From assembly GCA_027625915.1 (NCBI GenBank), contig JANTQA010000012.1:13540501-13604500 (forward strand): a stretch of DNA of 64,000 bases, given 5' to 3'. Under the pieces are notes generated by a model, which saw only the letters and a program-made list of their open reading frames with translations, was not told the origin of the DNA and did no database searches. The stretch comes from Anaeramoeba flamelloides (taxonomy: Eukaryota > Metamonada > Anaeramoebidae). The translations under genes and the position numbers were made by a program. The first letter of the stretch is position 1. Each line of letters starts with the position of its first letter. Below, piece after piece: positions 24,431-35,880 of this stretch.

Positions 24431-24853
24431 ATTATATTTATTTATTTACAGCTAATTCATTATTTAATGGGCAAAATAAAGGAAAAAAACCAAATGAATA
24501 ATTGTTATTTTAAATATTTTAATCACAAAAAAATCAAAGTAACTTTCCAAGATGTGTCTTAATAAATTTTTTAGCCTATTTTTTTTTTTTGTTCCTTAAA
24601 AATCAATTATATTTTTTTTTATAAAATATTCGAAAAAAACATCTAAATATATTTAATTACTTTTGTATTCTATTAACCTTTTGATTATATATAGATATAT
24701 ATGGCGCTAAAATTGAAATCAAAAAGAATTTTAATAAATGTAGGTTAAATTTTAATATATCATTAATCTAATATATATGATTTATCTTTAGTATTATTCT
24801 AACAGTTTTCAGAAAAAAATTTTTTATTCTTTATTTATTAATTAAAAAAATTA
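21960..24853. other. Intergenic, repeat remnants only
   Basis: No gene supported. Holds a minus-strand piece of the LINE-like repeat (about 22490-22690), a family K palindrome with several copies of GAATGGAGTAAAATC (23560-23935), a weaker copy of the A-rich repeat (23960-24430) and an (AT)n run (24400-24428). The 80-codon minus frame at 22630-22872 is T-rich and overlaps the repeat. Confidence 0.5.
23560..23935. repeat. Palindromic repeat family K, copy 2
   Basis: Two or three hairpin units in a row, each with TTCTTTTAAATTTTGG / TTGGAATGGAGTAAAATC and TCTATTCTTTTGAATTCTGG pieces. Compare 39967-40150 and 44915-45135. Confidence 0.5.
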
Positions 24854-27800
24854 TTATTTATTTTTATTTTCATTTCTGTTTTCATTTTCATTTTCATTTT
24901 TATTAAGATTAACATTTTTAATTTTATTTTCATTTTCATTTTCAGTTTCAGTTTCATTTTCAGTTTTCTTTTTAATTTCATTTTCATTTTTATTACGATT
25001 AAAATTTTTAATTTTATGATCATTTTCAATTTCATTTTCAATTATTGCTGTTGTATTTTCAGACAAAAAATATCCAGCTGCGTGAGATGGCTTCATTCTT
25101 TCCATTTGATCTGAAATTTGTAAAAACTGTGAATAAGTTTCCCTGATTGGATTTTTTTCGATTGAACTGGTAACGCTTTTCCCAAATAATTTTTTAAAGC
25201 ATTTATTATATTGGCGAAGCTCGATCTTTAATTTTCTTTTTTCCTTTTTCAATTTCCAGTATCTAGAGTCTTGCTGTGAATAACCCTCTGATCGTAAAAA
25301 AGATTTTTGAATATTTTTTGAATCTTGATTTTGATGGACAATTGCTCTTCTAACTTTGTGGTAGCGGTCATAAAGGGGCCTTAGAAGTTCGTGGTCTCTT
25401 TTGGTTGGCTTTAATTCGAAAAATTTATAAAACTCTTGATCAAAGGAAAGCAATTCCTTTTTGATCATTTTTTTTTCAATATACAATTCAGCGAAATTCA
25501 TTGAAGATATTTTATCCTTTCTGCCCATTTTTTTCCTTTCCTTTGCAAGCCTATTCAATGTATGATTTAAATGGTCAAAGCCCAATAGAGTAAAATCAAA
25601 TGTTCTTTGGTAGATTGGAATTAGGACATTATCGTATTTTAAATATTCTTGTAATTCACCCTTTTCTTTTAAAAAGTTTCGGATTTTTTGTTCTCGCTTT
25701 AATTCGTTTTTATTTAATGTCTTTCGAGATTTGTATCCTCTCCAATTTTTTTGAATGTTTTTTGCTGCATGAGTTGATATTTTTTCCTTTACCAAATGCC
25801 ATGTTTGAATTTGCTTACCTACCTCGAGCCAATTCATTTTATTTCTGATTTTTTGACCCCTTTTTTTTTCATACTGGAGTGAAAACCATCTCAATTCAAT
25901 ACAAACCACTTTTAAAATAAATAATAAACAATAAAATTGCTTAATGCTGTGCTTTTGTTGAATTCTTTCAAAAAAATTCCCTGAAATAACATTATTTGGC
26001 CGTACCTTCCCCTGGTATTTTTCTTCTAATTCGCTATTTAAATAGCTAATAATCGTAAATAAATCGATTGATCTATTGTTTTCAATCACTTTTTCTTGCT
26101 CTTCAATGATTAATTCGACTTCTTCTTTTTCTACCAAGCCAAATTCTTCCAAAATTTCTTTACTTAGTATAATTTCCTTCACATTTTCTTTTTTGTTTTT
26201 GTTTTCGTTTTCGTTTTTGTTTTCGTTTTCTTTTTCTTTTTCTTTTTTGTTTTCTTTTTCGTTTTCGTTTTTGTTTTCTTTTCCCGTTTTATTTTCAATT
26301 TCTTTTGTATTTTCATTTTCATTCTTCATTTCAGTCTCATTTAATTTGAAATTTAACATTCCATCTATTTCATTTTCTAGTGATTCCATACCAATAGTAA
26401 AATCATCTTCATTTTCGTTTTCGTTTTCGTTTTCGTTTTCATTTTCTACAACATTTTCATTATCAATTGCAGTATTATCTATATCATTTAATTTAAAGTT
26501 TAACATACCATCTATTTCATTTTCAAGAAATTCTATATCAAAATCAAAATCCTCTTCTTTTTCTTCATTTTTTTTCTCGGTTTTAGATTCAACATTCTTA
26601 TTTACGTATTTGGAATTTTTAATTAATTGGATATTTGAAGTCTTATTATTTTTATTCTCACTCAGACTGTTTCTTGTGTTTAATAAGCTGTCTTCAATTG
26701 AAAAATTATTTTTGAGTTTTGAGCGTAAAGATTTCCTTTTAAAGTTGGATTTTAAGGAAACCCTTTTCAGTGACTCTAAGCTCTCGCCGTTTTTTAATTT
26801 ACGAATTATTTGTTTTTTTGTGATCGAAATTCGATCGAGCATTATTTCAATCTTGATGAACTTTGGATCACGAATAAAGTTTGAAGGGAATTTTTCATTA
26901 TGGAAAATATCAAAAATGTTTTCTTTAACAACTTGTAAAGTAAATAATATTAATGGATCCTTTTTAATTTTTGAATCAATTGGTATTCTGTTATACGAAG
27001 TTGCCATTTTTTGGGTGCCCTTTTGACAGAAGCTTTGGCTCACATAATGATTTCTCCTACTGTGCAAAGAATATAAAGAATTCGTTTCAGTGCTGCCACT
27101 GCTACGGATACGCTTTGGGAGAACGATGTCATCTAAGCCCAATTTTACAATCGTGCTTTCAAAAATTTCAGAATACTTTTCAATCATCAATTTGATCGAG
27201 TGGCTTGCTGCAATCTGGAAAGGGTTTTCCTTGGACCGTAATAAGTTTGGTCCAAATATGAACGCTAAATCTTCATAAGACATTAAATTCTTTTTGTTTT
27301 GTGATAGCTGGTGAAGGAAGACCATTAGATAGCAGAGCGTCGAGCGGTTCTCCTCGGGTAGTTTGTTAACAAGATCAATGATCGATTCCAGATTCCTTGC
27401 CCTGTTCCACTGATCATATAAAGAATATGTCAATAATGGACTTGGTAATTTTCGGAGCCACAGTTTTAATATTGCAGCCAAGACATGTGGATCTTTAAAT
27501 TTGGTTTTTCCAAGATGCCCAACTACAGTTTGGTTTGTTATTTTGGTTTTTTTTTTTTTTATTTGTTTTTGAGTATTCAATATACAGTGTTTTATTTAAT
27601 TTATTTTGGCGATGAGGATAGTGTTGTTTCAATTTCCTTCATTCTTTATCTATTTTTTTTTCCACTTTTTTTTTATTTTATGTTCTTTGTTTTTTTGTTT
27701 GTTTTTTGAAGAGAAACAACATAAAAGAAAAATTGTGGCAAACTTTTGTCAATCATTTTTGTTATTTTTTTAATTTCTTGGTTTGATCCGGGAACCCGAA

Positions 27801-28077
27801 ATAAACCTGGTATTCCCATAAAATCTTTTTTGATTTTAGTTACAATTTGAACTGCAATTAATGGTACATTAGGAATCTGTGAGGGGTAGCTTTTAGTTAC
27901 ATTCTTAAGTGGCGATCCAAAGATCGTCAAAACTTTCCTTTCTGAAAATCGATTTTCTGATTTGGATCTCTTTTGTTTTGTTTTTTTGGGTTTTGACAAA
28001 TTGTTAGGGCTACTTGATGTCCGGTTTAAATTTATCTTTCTTTCCTTTCTATTTTTTAAGAATTTTTTTAAAGACAT
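24854..28077 (-). CDS. RhoGAP protein with IQ motif and FAM13-like region
   Basis: Two exons, 28077-27744 and 27522-24854, joined across a 221-base intron (GTTTGC donor, TGTAG acceptor, phase 1), give 1000 residues. The intron interrupts the RhoGAP domain (about 60-230). Key parts are present: GIPGLFRVPGS with the arginine finger at Arg94, ILKLWLRKLPSPLL, and FIFGPNLLR. Then comes a basic linker and an acidic Asn/Glu tract with two copies of LENEIDGMLNFKLN. Near residue 700 is an IQ motif (NIQKNWRGYKSRK), a calmodulin-type site. Two helical units follow (about 800-840, 880-915); the first, with ELKPTKRDHELLRPLYDRYH, matches the C-terminal region of FAM13 proteins. Expected role: turning off Rho/Rac GTPases, perhaps under calcium control. 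The tail is Asn/Glu/Lys-rich. A large fold-back repeat ends 37 bases upstream of the ATG. RhoGAP call is firm; FAM13 likeness good. Confidence 0.88.
27523..27743 (-). other. Intron in the RhoGAP gene
   Basis: Begins GTTTGCCACA after codon 111 plus one base and ends CAAACTGTAG. Reading straight through hits T-rich sequence, while joining restores the RhoGAP spacing between the arginine-finger helix and the LKLWLRKLP helix and gives a length divisible by three. Confidence 0.8.
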
Positions 28078-28114
28078 AGGGGAAATTACTGAAAAAAAAG
28101 AAAAAATGATGATT

Positions 28115-28687
28115 TTAAGGTTTACAATCCCTGAAATGTGATAAAAGATTATCTTGTGTCGGGTGTAGTGACTTGTTATTTTCGTTCTTAGCTGATCGAT
28201 CTTCTGCTTGGTATGGGTTTTTAATAGTTGTTCGAAATGGCAATTTTTGACAATTTATTTTTTTTTTTTTTTCCGAAATCCAAATTGAAGAGATTAAGGT
28301 TAATTGATTGATAAGTGTATTAGAATAATTTTTGAATTTTTAGGTTGTAGAAGAAAATTTTGATTTTCTTTTTTATCAATTAATTAAATAAAAGATAATT
28401 TTTATATTTTAAAAGTTTCCAATAAAACCAAACCTAATTAAAAATTTCAATCCGCAACCCACATTTCACATTTTAGTTAATACTTAACTTCCGATATATA
28501 AGTCTTCCACTCTTCAATTCCTATTTCGGAAAAAAAAAAAAAATAAATTGTCAAAAATTGCCATTTCGAACAACTATTAAAACCCATACCAAACACAAGA
28601 TCGATAAGCTAATAACCAGATTAACAAGTTACGACATCCGACACAAGATAATCTTTTTTTCAGATTTCAGTGATTGTAAACCTTAAG
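28115..28687. repeat. Large fold-back (inverted-repeat) element
   Basis: Arms of about 180 bases, 28115-28302 and 28512-28687, around a 210-base spacer. Paired blocks: AAGGTTTACAATCCCTGAAAT with its complement at 28660, AGATTATCTTGTGTCGG with CCGACACAAGATAATCT, GGTATGGGTTTTTAATAGTT with its complement near 28570, and TCGAAATGGCAATTTTTGAC with its complement near 28550. Similarity of the arms is high, so it is younger than most repeats here. Transcripts across it would form a long hairpin. Confidence 0.75.
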
Positions 28688-29099
28688 GTATCAGTTTTCT
28701 AACGTAAAAAGTCAAAAACTAAATATATGTTATTAGTGATATTATTTACAATTTTTTTATGTATATTGGAAGTTCAAAATAATAAAGGTTGAACGAGAAA
28801 ATTAGTAAAGAAAATTTTTCATTCATTTTTTTTTCCATTTTTTCTGAAAAAGAAAAATGATATCAATGATTTTATTTCGAAAATTATAAATTTTTTTTAA
28901 TAAATTTAGAACTATTTTTATAAATATTTAACTTTTGAAAGTGTTTGTTTGAATAAATCTAAATATAATATTTTTTTAATTTATGTCATTTTGTAATTAT
29001 CGAAATTTTATTCATATGATAAGGAGAAGAGTGTCAAATTAAAAAGAGAAAGTTATAATTGCAAATATATATATATATCCCAAAAAAAAAACATTAAAA

Positions 29100-29560
29100 G
29101 TAACTTGTAAATAAAAAATAAAAAAAAACAGATAAACAATAGTAAATGTTAAGGCTTAAATCATCTTTAAGAAAAATAATTATATATTACAGAAGGATAG
29201 ATATGATGCACATCCTAATACACAATTTGGGTATCATCTATTATTAAAAAATTATTCATCCTAGTGTGATTTTGTGAGTCCTTAATTAAAGATATAATTG
29301 TTTTTTTTTCTGTAATTTTTTGATTTTTTACCAATTAATTCTTATAAAATCCAATTTCAATATTTTTTTCTTTTTTCTTTTTTTTTTTTTCTTTTTTGTT
29401 TTTACTTTTTAACTATAATAAAAATTGTGTGTGTCTTTTCCTAGGAATAATCATAAATTATATGATTTTAAACTTGAATTGCCCTTGAGAAAATTTTATT
29501 AAATAAAATTTATAGTGTAATTTTCACTTTTTCAATAATATAAAACGAAAGGAAATATTT
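29100..29560 (+). repeat. Dispersed repeat family M, copy 2
   Basis: Partner of 19440-20060 in the same orientation; shares GTCCTTAATTAAAGATATAAT, the T-rich centre and GTGTGTCTTTTC. Confidence 0.45.
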
Positions 29561-30441
29561 TGAAAATTACCAGGAATATAATATTCTCATTTTAAAATAA
29601 AAGAAAAAAATAAAAATTATCACAACGAGATGAATGAGTAAAAAAATTATGTTGAACCAGAAGTGGCTATTAAATAATAATTAGGAGTTTTGGTGTGAAA
29701 AGAAACATTTGAAATTGTAAATAATTATTTATTATAAAAAAAATGAAAAATATAAGGTTTTTGAGAAATTTTTTTTAACAAATAGTTAGGTATTATTCGC
29801 AAGAAGTATTGTAACTAGTTAAATTATATTTAGATTAAACCTATTGATTTTGAATTTTTAGGATAAAATTTCCATATTTCCTTTATTATTATCCTTAAGA
29901 ATATTATATTTTGAAAAAATCAAATTTCATCTTCTGAAAAAAAAGTAAAATTTCTGAGTAAAGTTGATAAACGGATATAAAACTTTAATAAAAATAATTA
30001 CTCTTCTTAAAAATATATAAATAACTTTCAATATATTGAATAAAATATTTTTTTTTAGTTTAGGGATTAGCTTTACCATATATTTCTATATAATCAAAGT
30101 ATTTTGTAATTTGAAGTAATTTGATATTAGTGTATCATGGCTCAGTAGGCTCTAAAAAAATCTATTTTAAATATTATTACCTAATAAATTATTACATTTT
30201 TTATTCATGTTCACTATAAAAAATTTTCATTAAGAGATTATTTTTTTTAATTCCTTTTCCAAATCTAAAAATAAAAACCCAAAATAACAGTATTTCAATA
30301 GTTCATAATTCAGATTTAGAACTTCCAAAAGTAAATATTTTGTGATTTTTTAATTTCAAAGATTAACTCAATAATCATCAGCGTAAAAACCCAAATATTG
30401 ATTAATTTAGAACTTTTTATAATGCTAATTGTAAATCAATA

Positions 30442-30985
30442 TAAACCCCAATTCAAAATTTTTAACATACCACAAATCAATTTGTGAAAAAAAAAAATTT
30501 ATTTAATCTGTTCTCAAAGAAATATCAAATTAGAACCATTCTATAATTAAAATGCTAACACTTATCTATAAATTGCAATACTCAAAAAAAAAAAAAATAA
30601 ATAATTATCAATACAAATATATCAAGTGTATGTTAAAAATTTTGGAGAGAGCAAAACAAAAAAATACTTATATAAATTTATTTAAAAATCTATTTGTATT
30701 TATTGATCGATCAAATGGTTAGATTACTACCAACTAATTTTATTTATGTTCCACTATTTGGAACAAACCAACTTTCACATAATATCAATTGTTCAAAATA
30801 TTTTTGATCAAACGAAACAAGTTTCTGTATTTCAAAAATGAAATGAAAATATAAAAACTAAAAGATGAAAAAATGATTTTCATATTTTACAAAATTAAAA
30901 ATATTCTCCAATTTGAATGGAATTAGTATTATTGTGATTGTTTGGACTATTTTAGCTCCGTGGAAAATTTTGAATTTTAGTTTAT
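30442..30985 (+). repeat. MITE-like element family C, copy 4
   Basis: Starts AAACCCCAATTCAAAATTTT and ends GTGGAAAATTTTGAATTTTAG. Close to copy 1 at 13012 over its length, including ACCAACTAATTTTATT and the AGATGAAAAAATGATTTTC block. Confidence 0.7.
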
Positions 30986-31210
30986 TTCCATTATTTGCGA
31001 AATAATTTGTCAAAAAAATTTATTCGATTATTTAGTTTTTTATCAACAATTAAATTTTTTAATAATTAATCTACACTTTGATATATATTTAAGAAAGATA
31101 TTTTTCAGCTTTGAAAGTCTGAATATTGATAATTCAGCCTAAATTTGTGTCGAAATCTAGATTTTTTTCTGAAATTGTTGGGTTTTTTATTAATATATAA
31201 ACTATTTTTC

Positions 31211-31883
31211 CAGTCAAAGGTGCCCAGTTGTATTGGGTGAATTATATGTGTTTAAAGGGCTTGCATTGATATAGGAAGAAAAAATTTATTTTGGAAATTT
31301 CCAAAATTGAAATCATTTTTTCACATTTTTGTTTTTTCATTTTACATTTTTTTTTGAAACGTAATTCTGTTGTATAAATATTTTTTATTGCAAGATGTAT
31401 AGTCACTTGGTAAAAACATCTTATACTAAAGTTTATTGAAAATGTGGAAATGATTGTTGAGAATTCATATTGATTTCTATTGGAATTTTATTCAATCTTT
31501 AATCATGATATATGTTTTATAAATGGGAAAAATTTAAACTTCATTTTCATTTCCTTTTTCAAATAGAGACCACAAATTCGAACCTACTGTGATTTGAGAC
31601 TTGATTTGTAAAAGAAAAGTCTGGACAATGAAGTGAAAATTGTTTGCTATTTATTATCTTAAACCATTACAAGATCAAAACGAACATTATTGTTTTTCTT
31701 AATTTTCCATAAGAATTTGAGTTTTTCAATTTTTACGAAAATCAATGGATTGATTAGTTTTCTTTCAGATGGATATCAACAATTCTTTGGTGTGTTTTAT
31801 TTTGCTTATTTCTTATTTGTTCTTCAAAGGTCAATTATATGAAATACCAGATATTTCAAAAAAATGTTGGGACACTTTGACTA
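31211..31883 (-). repeat. MITE family A, copy 2 (reverse), with nested family B
   Basis: Ends CAGTCAAAGGTGCCCAGTTG and TTGGGACACTTTGACT. Inverted relative to 17785-18461 with the same block order, including GGAAATTTCCAAAATTGAAAT near 31290 and TCACTTGGTAAAAACAT near 31400. A family B palindrome lies inside at about 31502-31676, at the same place as in the 18 kb copy. Confidence 0.75.
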
Positions 31884-33203
31884 AAACAAAGTTTAGATCA
31901 TTGTTAATTGATGAGATCAACAAATATTACTACTTCACTAATTGATTTTTTAGATAAATTTGAACCATGCAGTGCCAATGTGGTTGGGCCTATTAACAAC
32001 ATATTTTAATCTTAGACTTCTCTTTGGTTGATTGTGATCCCTTAAATCAATATAATTATTTTTTAATCCGTTTAATAAATCATTTTTTTTGTCCTTAACC
32101 AATGGAATTATCTCAAAAAAGAAAAACAATCTTGACATTAATTATACTCTCGAAAAATACTTGTTATTGTCTAAAAATTATTGAAATGGAAATAAACATG
32201 TTTATAAACTATTGATGTTGTAAAAAATAAAATGAAATCAAGGATTAGGTTTTAAGGTGGAAAATGGTGTATATTGTTGATAAAAACGCCCTGACAAAAG
32301 AGTTCCAGAATCTCAGTTACATTTTTCCATTGAGAAATTATTTTTACAAAAAATGGTAAATTTTCAAATTTCAACAATTTTCCCAATTTTACCTTCGAAA
32401 ATCTTATTAGAATTCGATTTCGCATTTTCATAGTAATGAGTTCAAATTGTTAAACACAAAATAAATCCATAAACTTTTCTAGAGATTTTAACGGTACACT
32501 TTTACAAGTTTGAAATGTTTTCATATTTGAACTGTTGACTTGATATTCCCTTTTTGTTTATTTATTTTTTCTTTTAAAGATCTCTTTGAAAACTTTAATT
32601 TTTTTTGATTATTTTGTTTTTGAAATCAAAGATTCTTTATCTAATTTCATCAGAATAAAATTTCTTTTTGAGAAGTGAATGTAAAAATAGCACAACAATT
32701 AAACAAACTCCAGCGTGGTGTGGTAGTCCCTATAGGTTTTCTTATCTATAAAAAAAGGAATCTAAGAATTAAATCTCACATAAAAAAATTTTATTCTTGG
32801 TTTTTTTTTAACAATCAGAATTTTGTGAATCTTTGTTCCATAACATTTGTAAGTAGGGATTCGGAATAATAAAATATTTTCAAATTTTGTCTTGATCTCA
32901 AAGATTACAGATCCCTTAAAACATATTGTTTTTTAACTAGTGTTCATTATTAATTCTTAAGAGACTAATCTCTATTAAATTTTTTTACCTAAATTTAATA
33001 GAGATTTAGAATTTTTTTTGCTAATTACTTGGACTTGAAATCAAACTGAAAAACTTCTTTGTATACTAATGAAATCTCGTTAAATGACATTCATTAAATT
33101 TAGTTATTGTTTTTATGGAAATAAAAAATTTTTCCATTTTTTCACTTTTTTGAAAGCCGCTTTTTTTCAACTTTTCACAAAAATACAAAAAATAAAAAAA
33201 AAT

Positions 33204-33311
33204 ATGAACAAGAAAGGAAAACCTTGTTATATTTGTCGAAGAAGTACAAAAAATAATTTGAAAAATAAACCTGAAATGTTTTTTTTGGATTTGCATGAAA
33301 AAACAGTTTGA
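33204..33311 (+). CDS. Doubtful small CxxC frame
   Basis: A 35-codon frame beginning MNKKGKPCYICRR. It contains one Cys-x-x-Cys pair and mixed composition unlike the T-rich frames around it, and ends near a GTTTGATT sequence that resembles the donors used by two other genes here, so it could be a first exon. No following exon is recognisable and the paired cysteines of a full zinc finger are missing. Most likely chance or a remnant. Confidence 0.15.
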   Translation: MNKKGKPCYICRRSTKNNLKNKPEMFFLDLHEKTV

Positions 33312-34329
33312 TTCGAAAAAAATATACAATATATACTTTACTCTTAATAAAAGATTTATTTTCTTTTCTTGTGCCATTCTTTTTTTTCATGAATCTACTT
33401 TTTCAGTTTACACTCTTTTGTTTTTGTTGAATTTGAAGTTTTTTTAAGTGTTCCCAAAGTACCATTCCAAAAGTTTTTGTCAGAGTCAAAAAAAATCAAA
33501 GAAAAGAATAAGAACTATTTTTTTAAAAAGTAATTATTGATAAAACAAATTGAGTTCTTTATAGATTCAAGTTGGATGAACAGAAGTAAAAGAGAAAATA
33601 TTCACTAGTTTTAAATTATTTTTTCATTTTTAAAAATGAGAATAAATATTATTTTTGAGAAAATAATTAAATCCAAAATTAATCAAAAAATTCTCATCCT
33701 TTCAAGATATTTTTTCAAAAAAAAATTTTTAAAAGTCACTTTTTTTGGCAGAGTTTTAAAATTTTAAAAAAACTAGAACTCAAAGTTCTAACATTGAAAA
33801 AACCTTACTATTTTCAATTTTAAACATATTTCATGATAAGGATTCCTTATTTAGTTATTTGTCAAAAAAAAATTAAAAGAGACTATTCCCTTAAGAAAAT
33901 TCTTTGACATATTTTCGAACAACCAACAAAGTATTTATTAAAAACAAAAAACCAAAGTTTTTGAGGTGTCTAGGGAAAATAAACTCAAAATTAAAGAGTG
34001 TTGTGGAGTAAAATACTATTGTCAGTCAAAAATGAATTGTATCTCCTCTTCATAATAAAATTATAAATTACTGAAAATCCAATAAATGATTAAATCTGGA
34101 TCAAACTTAAAAATTAGAGATTCTACTCTTAATTTTTTAAGATTTTTTCTTCATGTCCAAAAACACACTTATGGTTAATTTACAATTGGTTACTTTTGAG
34201 TTTCTTGTTAGGTTCGGTTTCTCTTCAAATAAAAGCATTGTTAAACTTTTCATAAGGTTTTATTTTGACAACAGTATAATCATTGAGTCCAAACTATTTT
34301 GATCAATGTACCCTTAATGGTCTGTGAAT

Positions 34330-34480
34330 TAAAGAGGGGAAAAATTATCCCTTCACTTTCAATTTTCGTTTTCTTTAGAAATCACAAATTTCCACTATTT
34401 CTTTTGGATAAATCTATTTGCAAAATGAAAAAAATGGAAAATGAAGTAAAAAATTAGTCGAGTTTATCTTCCAAGATTTA
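34330..34480. repeat. Palindromic MITE family B, copy 4
   Basis: Contains CCTTCACTTTCAATTTTCG on the left and GGAAAATGAAGTAAAAAAT on the right, with AGAAATCACAAATT in the centre. Ends about 110 bases before the ATG of the actin-like gene, so it overlaps the likely promoter. Confidence 0.55.
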
Positions 34481-34590
34481 CAAAGTTTCATTTTCATTTA
34501 TTTCTGCTTCCTTTTCGACACATTTCACTTTTTTAAATTTAAAAGATTTTGTAAACTTTCATACCAAAAAATTGCTTGCAAAAGAAAAAC

Positions 34591-35880
34591 ATGGATTTTG
34601 ATCAGTTATTATTACCATCAGTTATTGACAATGGAACTCACATGATTAAAGCCGGATTTGGAGGCGACGACTCACCAAGAGCAGTTTTCCCAACAGTTGT
34701 CGGAAGATCAAGAACCCCGAGATTTATGGTAGGAATGGAACAAAAGGATTCATACGTTGGAGACGAAGCCCTATCAAAGTGTGGTATTCTAAGATATAAC
34801 TACCCAATTGAGAATGGGATTGTTTTAAATTGGGATGATGTGGAAAAGATCTGGCACCATACTTTTTATAACGAGTTAAGAGTTTCCCCAGAAGAACATC
34901 CAGTTCTTTTAACAGAAAGCATTTTTAATCCAAAAGCTAACAGAGAAAAGACAACAGAAATAATGTTTGAAACTTTTAACACCCCTGCAATGTATTTGGT
35001 GAGTGATCAACTTCTATCGTTGCATGCCTCTGGAAGACAAACTGGAGCAGTGGTAAAGATGGGTCACTATGGTTGTAGTTGCTGCAATATCATTGATGAT
35101 AAAATTGATCAAAGCACACGTGCAAGTTTCAAGATTGGAGGTGATGGTTTGACAAATCTTTTAAAAGATCTATTACAAGCCAAAGGGTACAATTTCACCA
35201 CAACAGCTGAAAAGGAAATTTTAAGAGATATGGTAGAAAAAATGTGCTATGTCTGTGAAGATTTTGACAAAGAAATAAACAAACTTTCTGAATTGAATTC
35301 TTCAATTAAAAAAGAATACGAATTGCCTGATGGCCAAACGGTTTACCTTGACCAAGAAAGATTTTTGACAACAGAACTCTTTTTTAAAACAAAAGAAGAA
35401 ATTTTAAAATTAACCAAATATAAAAAAGAAACAATTGAACTTATAATCAAAGAAAAGCCCCTTAAAAAGACAAAGAAAAAAGAAAAAGAAAAAGAAAAAG
35501 AAAATATCAATGAAAATATCAATGAAAATATCAATGAAAAGGTCAAAGAATACCCTTCTTTGCCTGAAATGCTTTTTGAAAGTATTCGCAATTGCTCTAC
35601 TGGAATCAAAACTGATTTGTATGAAAATATCGTTATTACTGGTGGATCATCCATGTTTCAAGGAATAAAAGAAAGAATGGCTTCAGAATTGTCTTCATTT
35701 TGGGCAGAAAGCCCTCCGACAATTAAAATTATTGCACCAGAGGAAAGAAAATATTTGGCTTGGATAGGTGGATCGATAATGACTTCTTTATCAACGATGA
35801 AGAATAAATGGATGACTAAAGATGAATACGATGAAATAGGGCCTACCTTTATTAATGTTAAATGCAATCATTTTCTGTAA
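34591..35880 (+). CDS. Divergent actin-like protein, probably not an ATPase
   Basis: 429 residues against about 375 in actin; the ATG at 34591 gives the start just before the actin N-terminal strand. Single exon. Actin hallmarks: DNGTHMIKAGFGGDD, QKDSYVGDEALSK, IVLNWDDVEKIWHHTFYNEL, EEHPVLLTE, FETFNTPAMY, ITGGSSMFQGIKERM and APEERKYLAWIGGSIM. Three catalytic positions are changed: Gln137 is Asp (MYLVSDQLLSL), and the DSGDG loop is replaced by KMGHYG, so Asp154 is Lys and His161 is Ser. The DNase-loop region is rewritten (RTPRFMVGM). About 60 residues are inserted before the second phosphate-side lobe, including a Lys/Glu run and three NINE repeats. The C-terminus runs past the usual KCF as KCNHFL. 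Likely a non-hydrolysing actin relative with a regulatory or capping role; the role is inference. Intact frame and strong conservation elsewhere argue against a pseudogene. Confidence 0.92.
   Translation: MDFDQLLLPSVIDNGTHMIKAGFGGDDSPRAVFPTVVGRSRTPRFMVGMEQKDSYVGDEALSKCGILRYNYPIENGIVLNWDDVEKIWHHTFYNELRVSPEEHPVLLTESIFNPKANREKTTEIMFETFNTPAMYLVSDQLLSLHASGRQTGAVVKMGHYGCSCCNIIDDKIDQSTRASFKIGGDGLTNLLKDLLQAKGYNFTTTAEKEILRDMVEKMCYVCEDFDKEINKLSELNSSIKKEYELPDGQTVYLDQERFLTTELFFKTKEEILKLTKYKKETIELIIKEKPLKKTKKKEKEKEKENINENINENINEKVKEYPSLPEMLFESIRNCSTGIKTDLYENIVITGGSSMFQGIKERMASELSSFWAESPPTIKIIAPEERKYLAWIGGSIMTSLSTMKNKWMTKDEYDEIGPTFINVKCNHFL

Larger units (their letters stand above)
28078..34590. other. Repeat-filled intergenic region
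   Basis: About 6.5 kb between the divergent RhoGAP and actin-like genes. Holds a fold-back repeat (28115-28687), a family M repeat (29100-29560), family C (30442-30985) and A (31211-31883) MITEs, a small doubtful frame at 33204 and a family B palindrome (34330-34480) in front of the actin-like gene. No host gene supported. Confidence 0.55.

Noticed and set aside
26076-27278. Plus-strand frames of up to 316 codons across the RhoGAP gene
   Set aside because: Serine/phenylalanine-rich complement of the Asn/Glu/Lys coding strand, which carries clear RhoGAP and IQ motifs.
32675-32869. 64-codon plus frame with RGVVVPIGFLIYKKR
   Set aside because: No ATG start, no exon signals that pair up, and no related sequence in the window.
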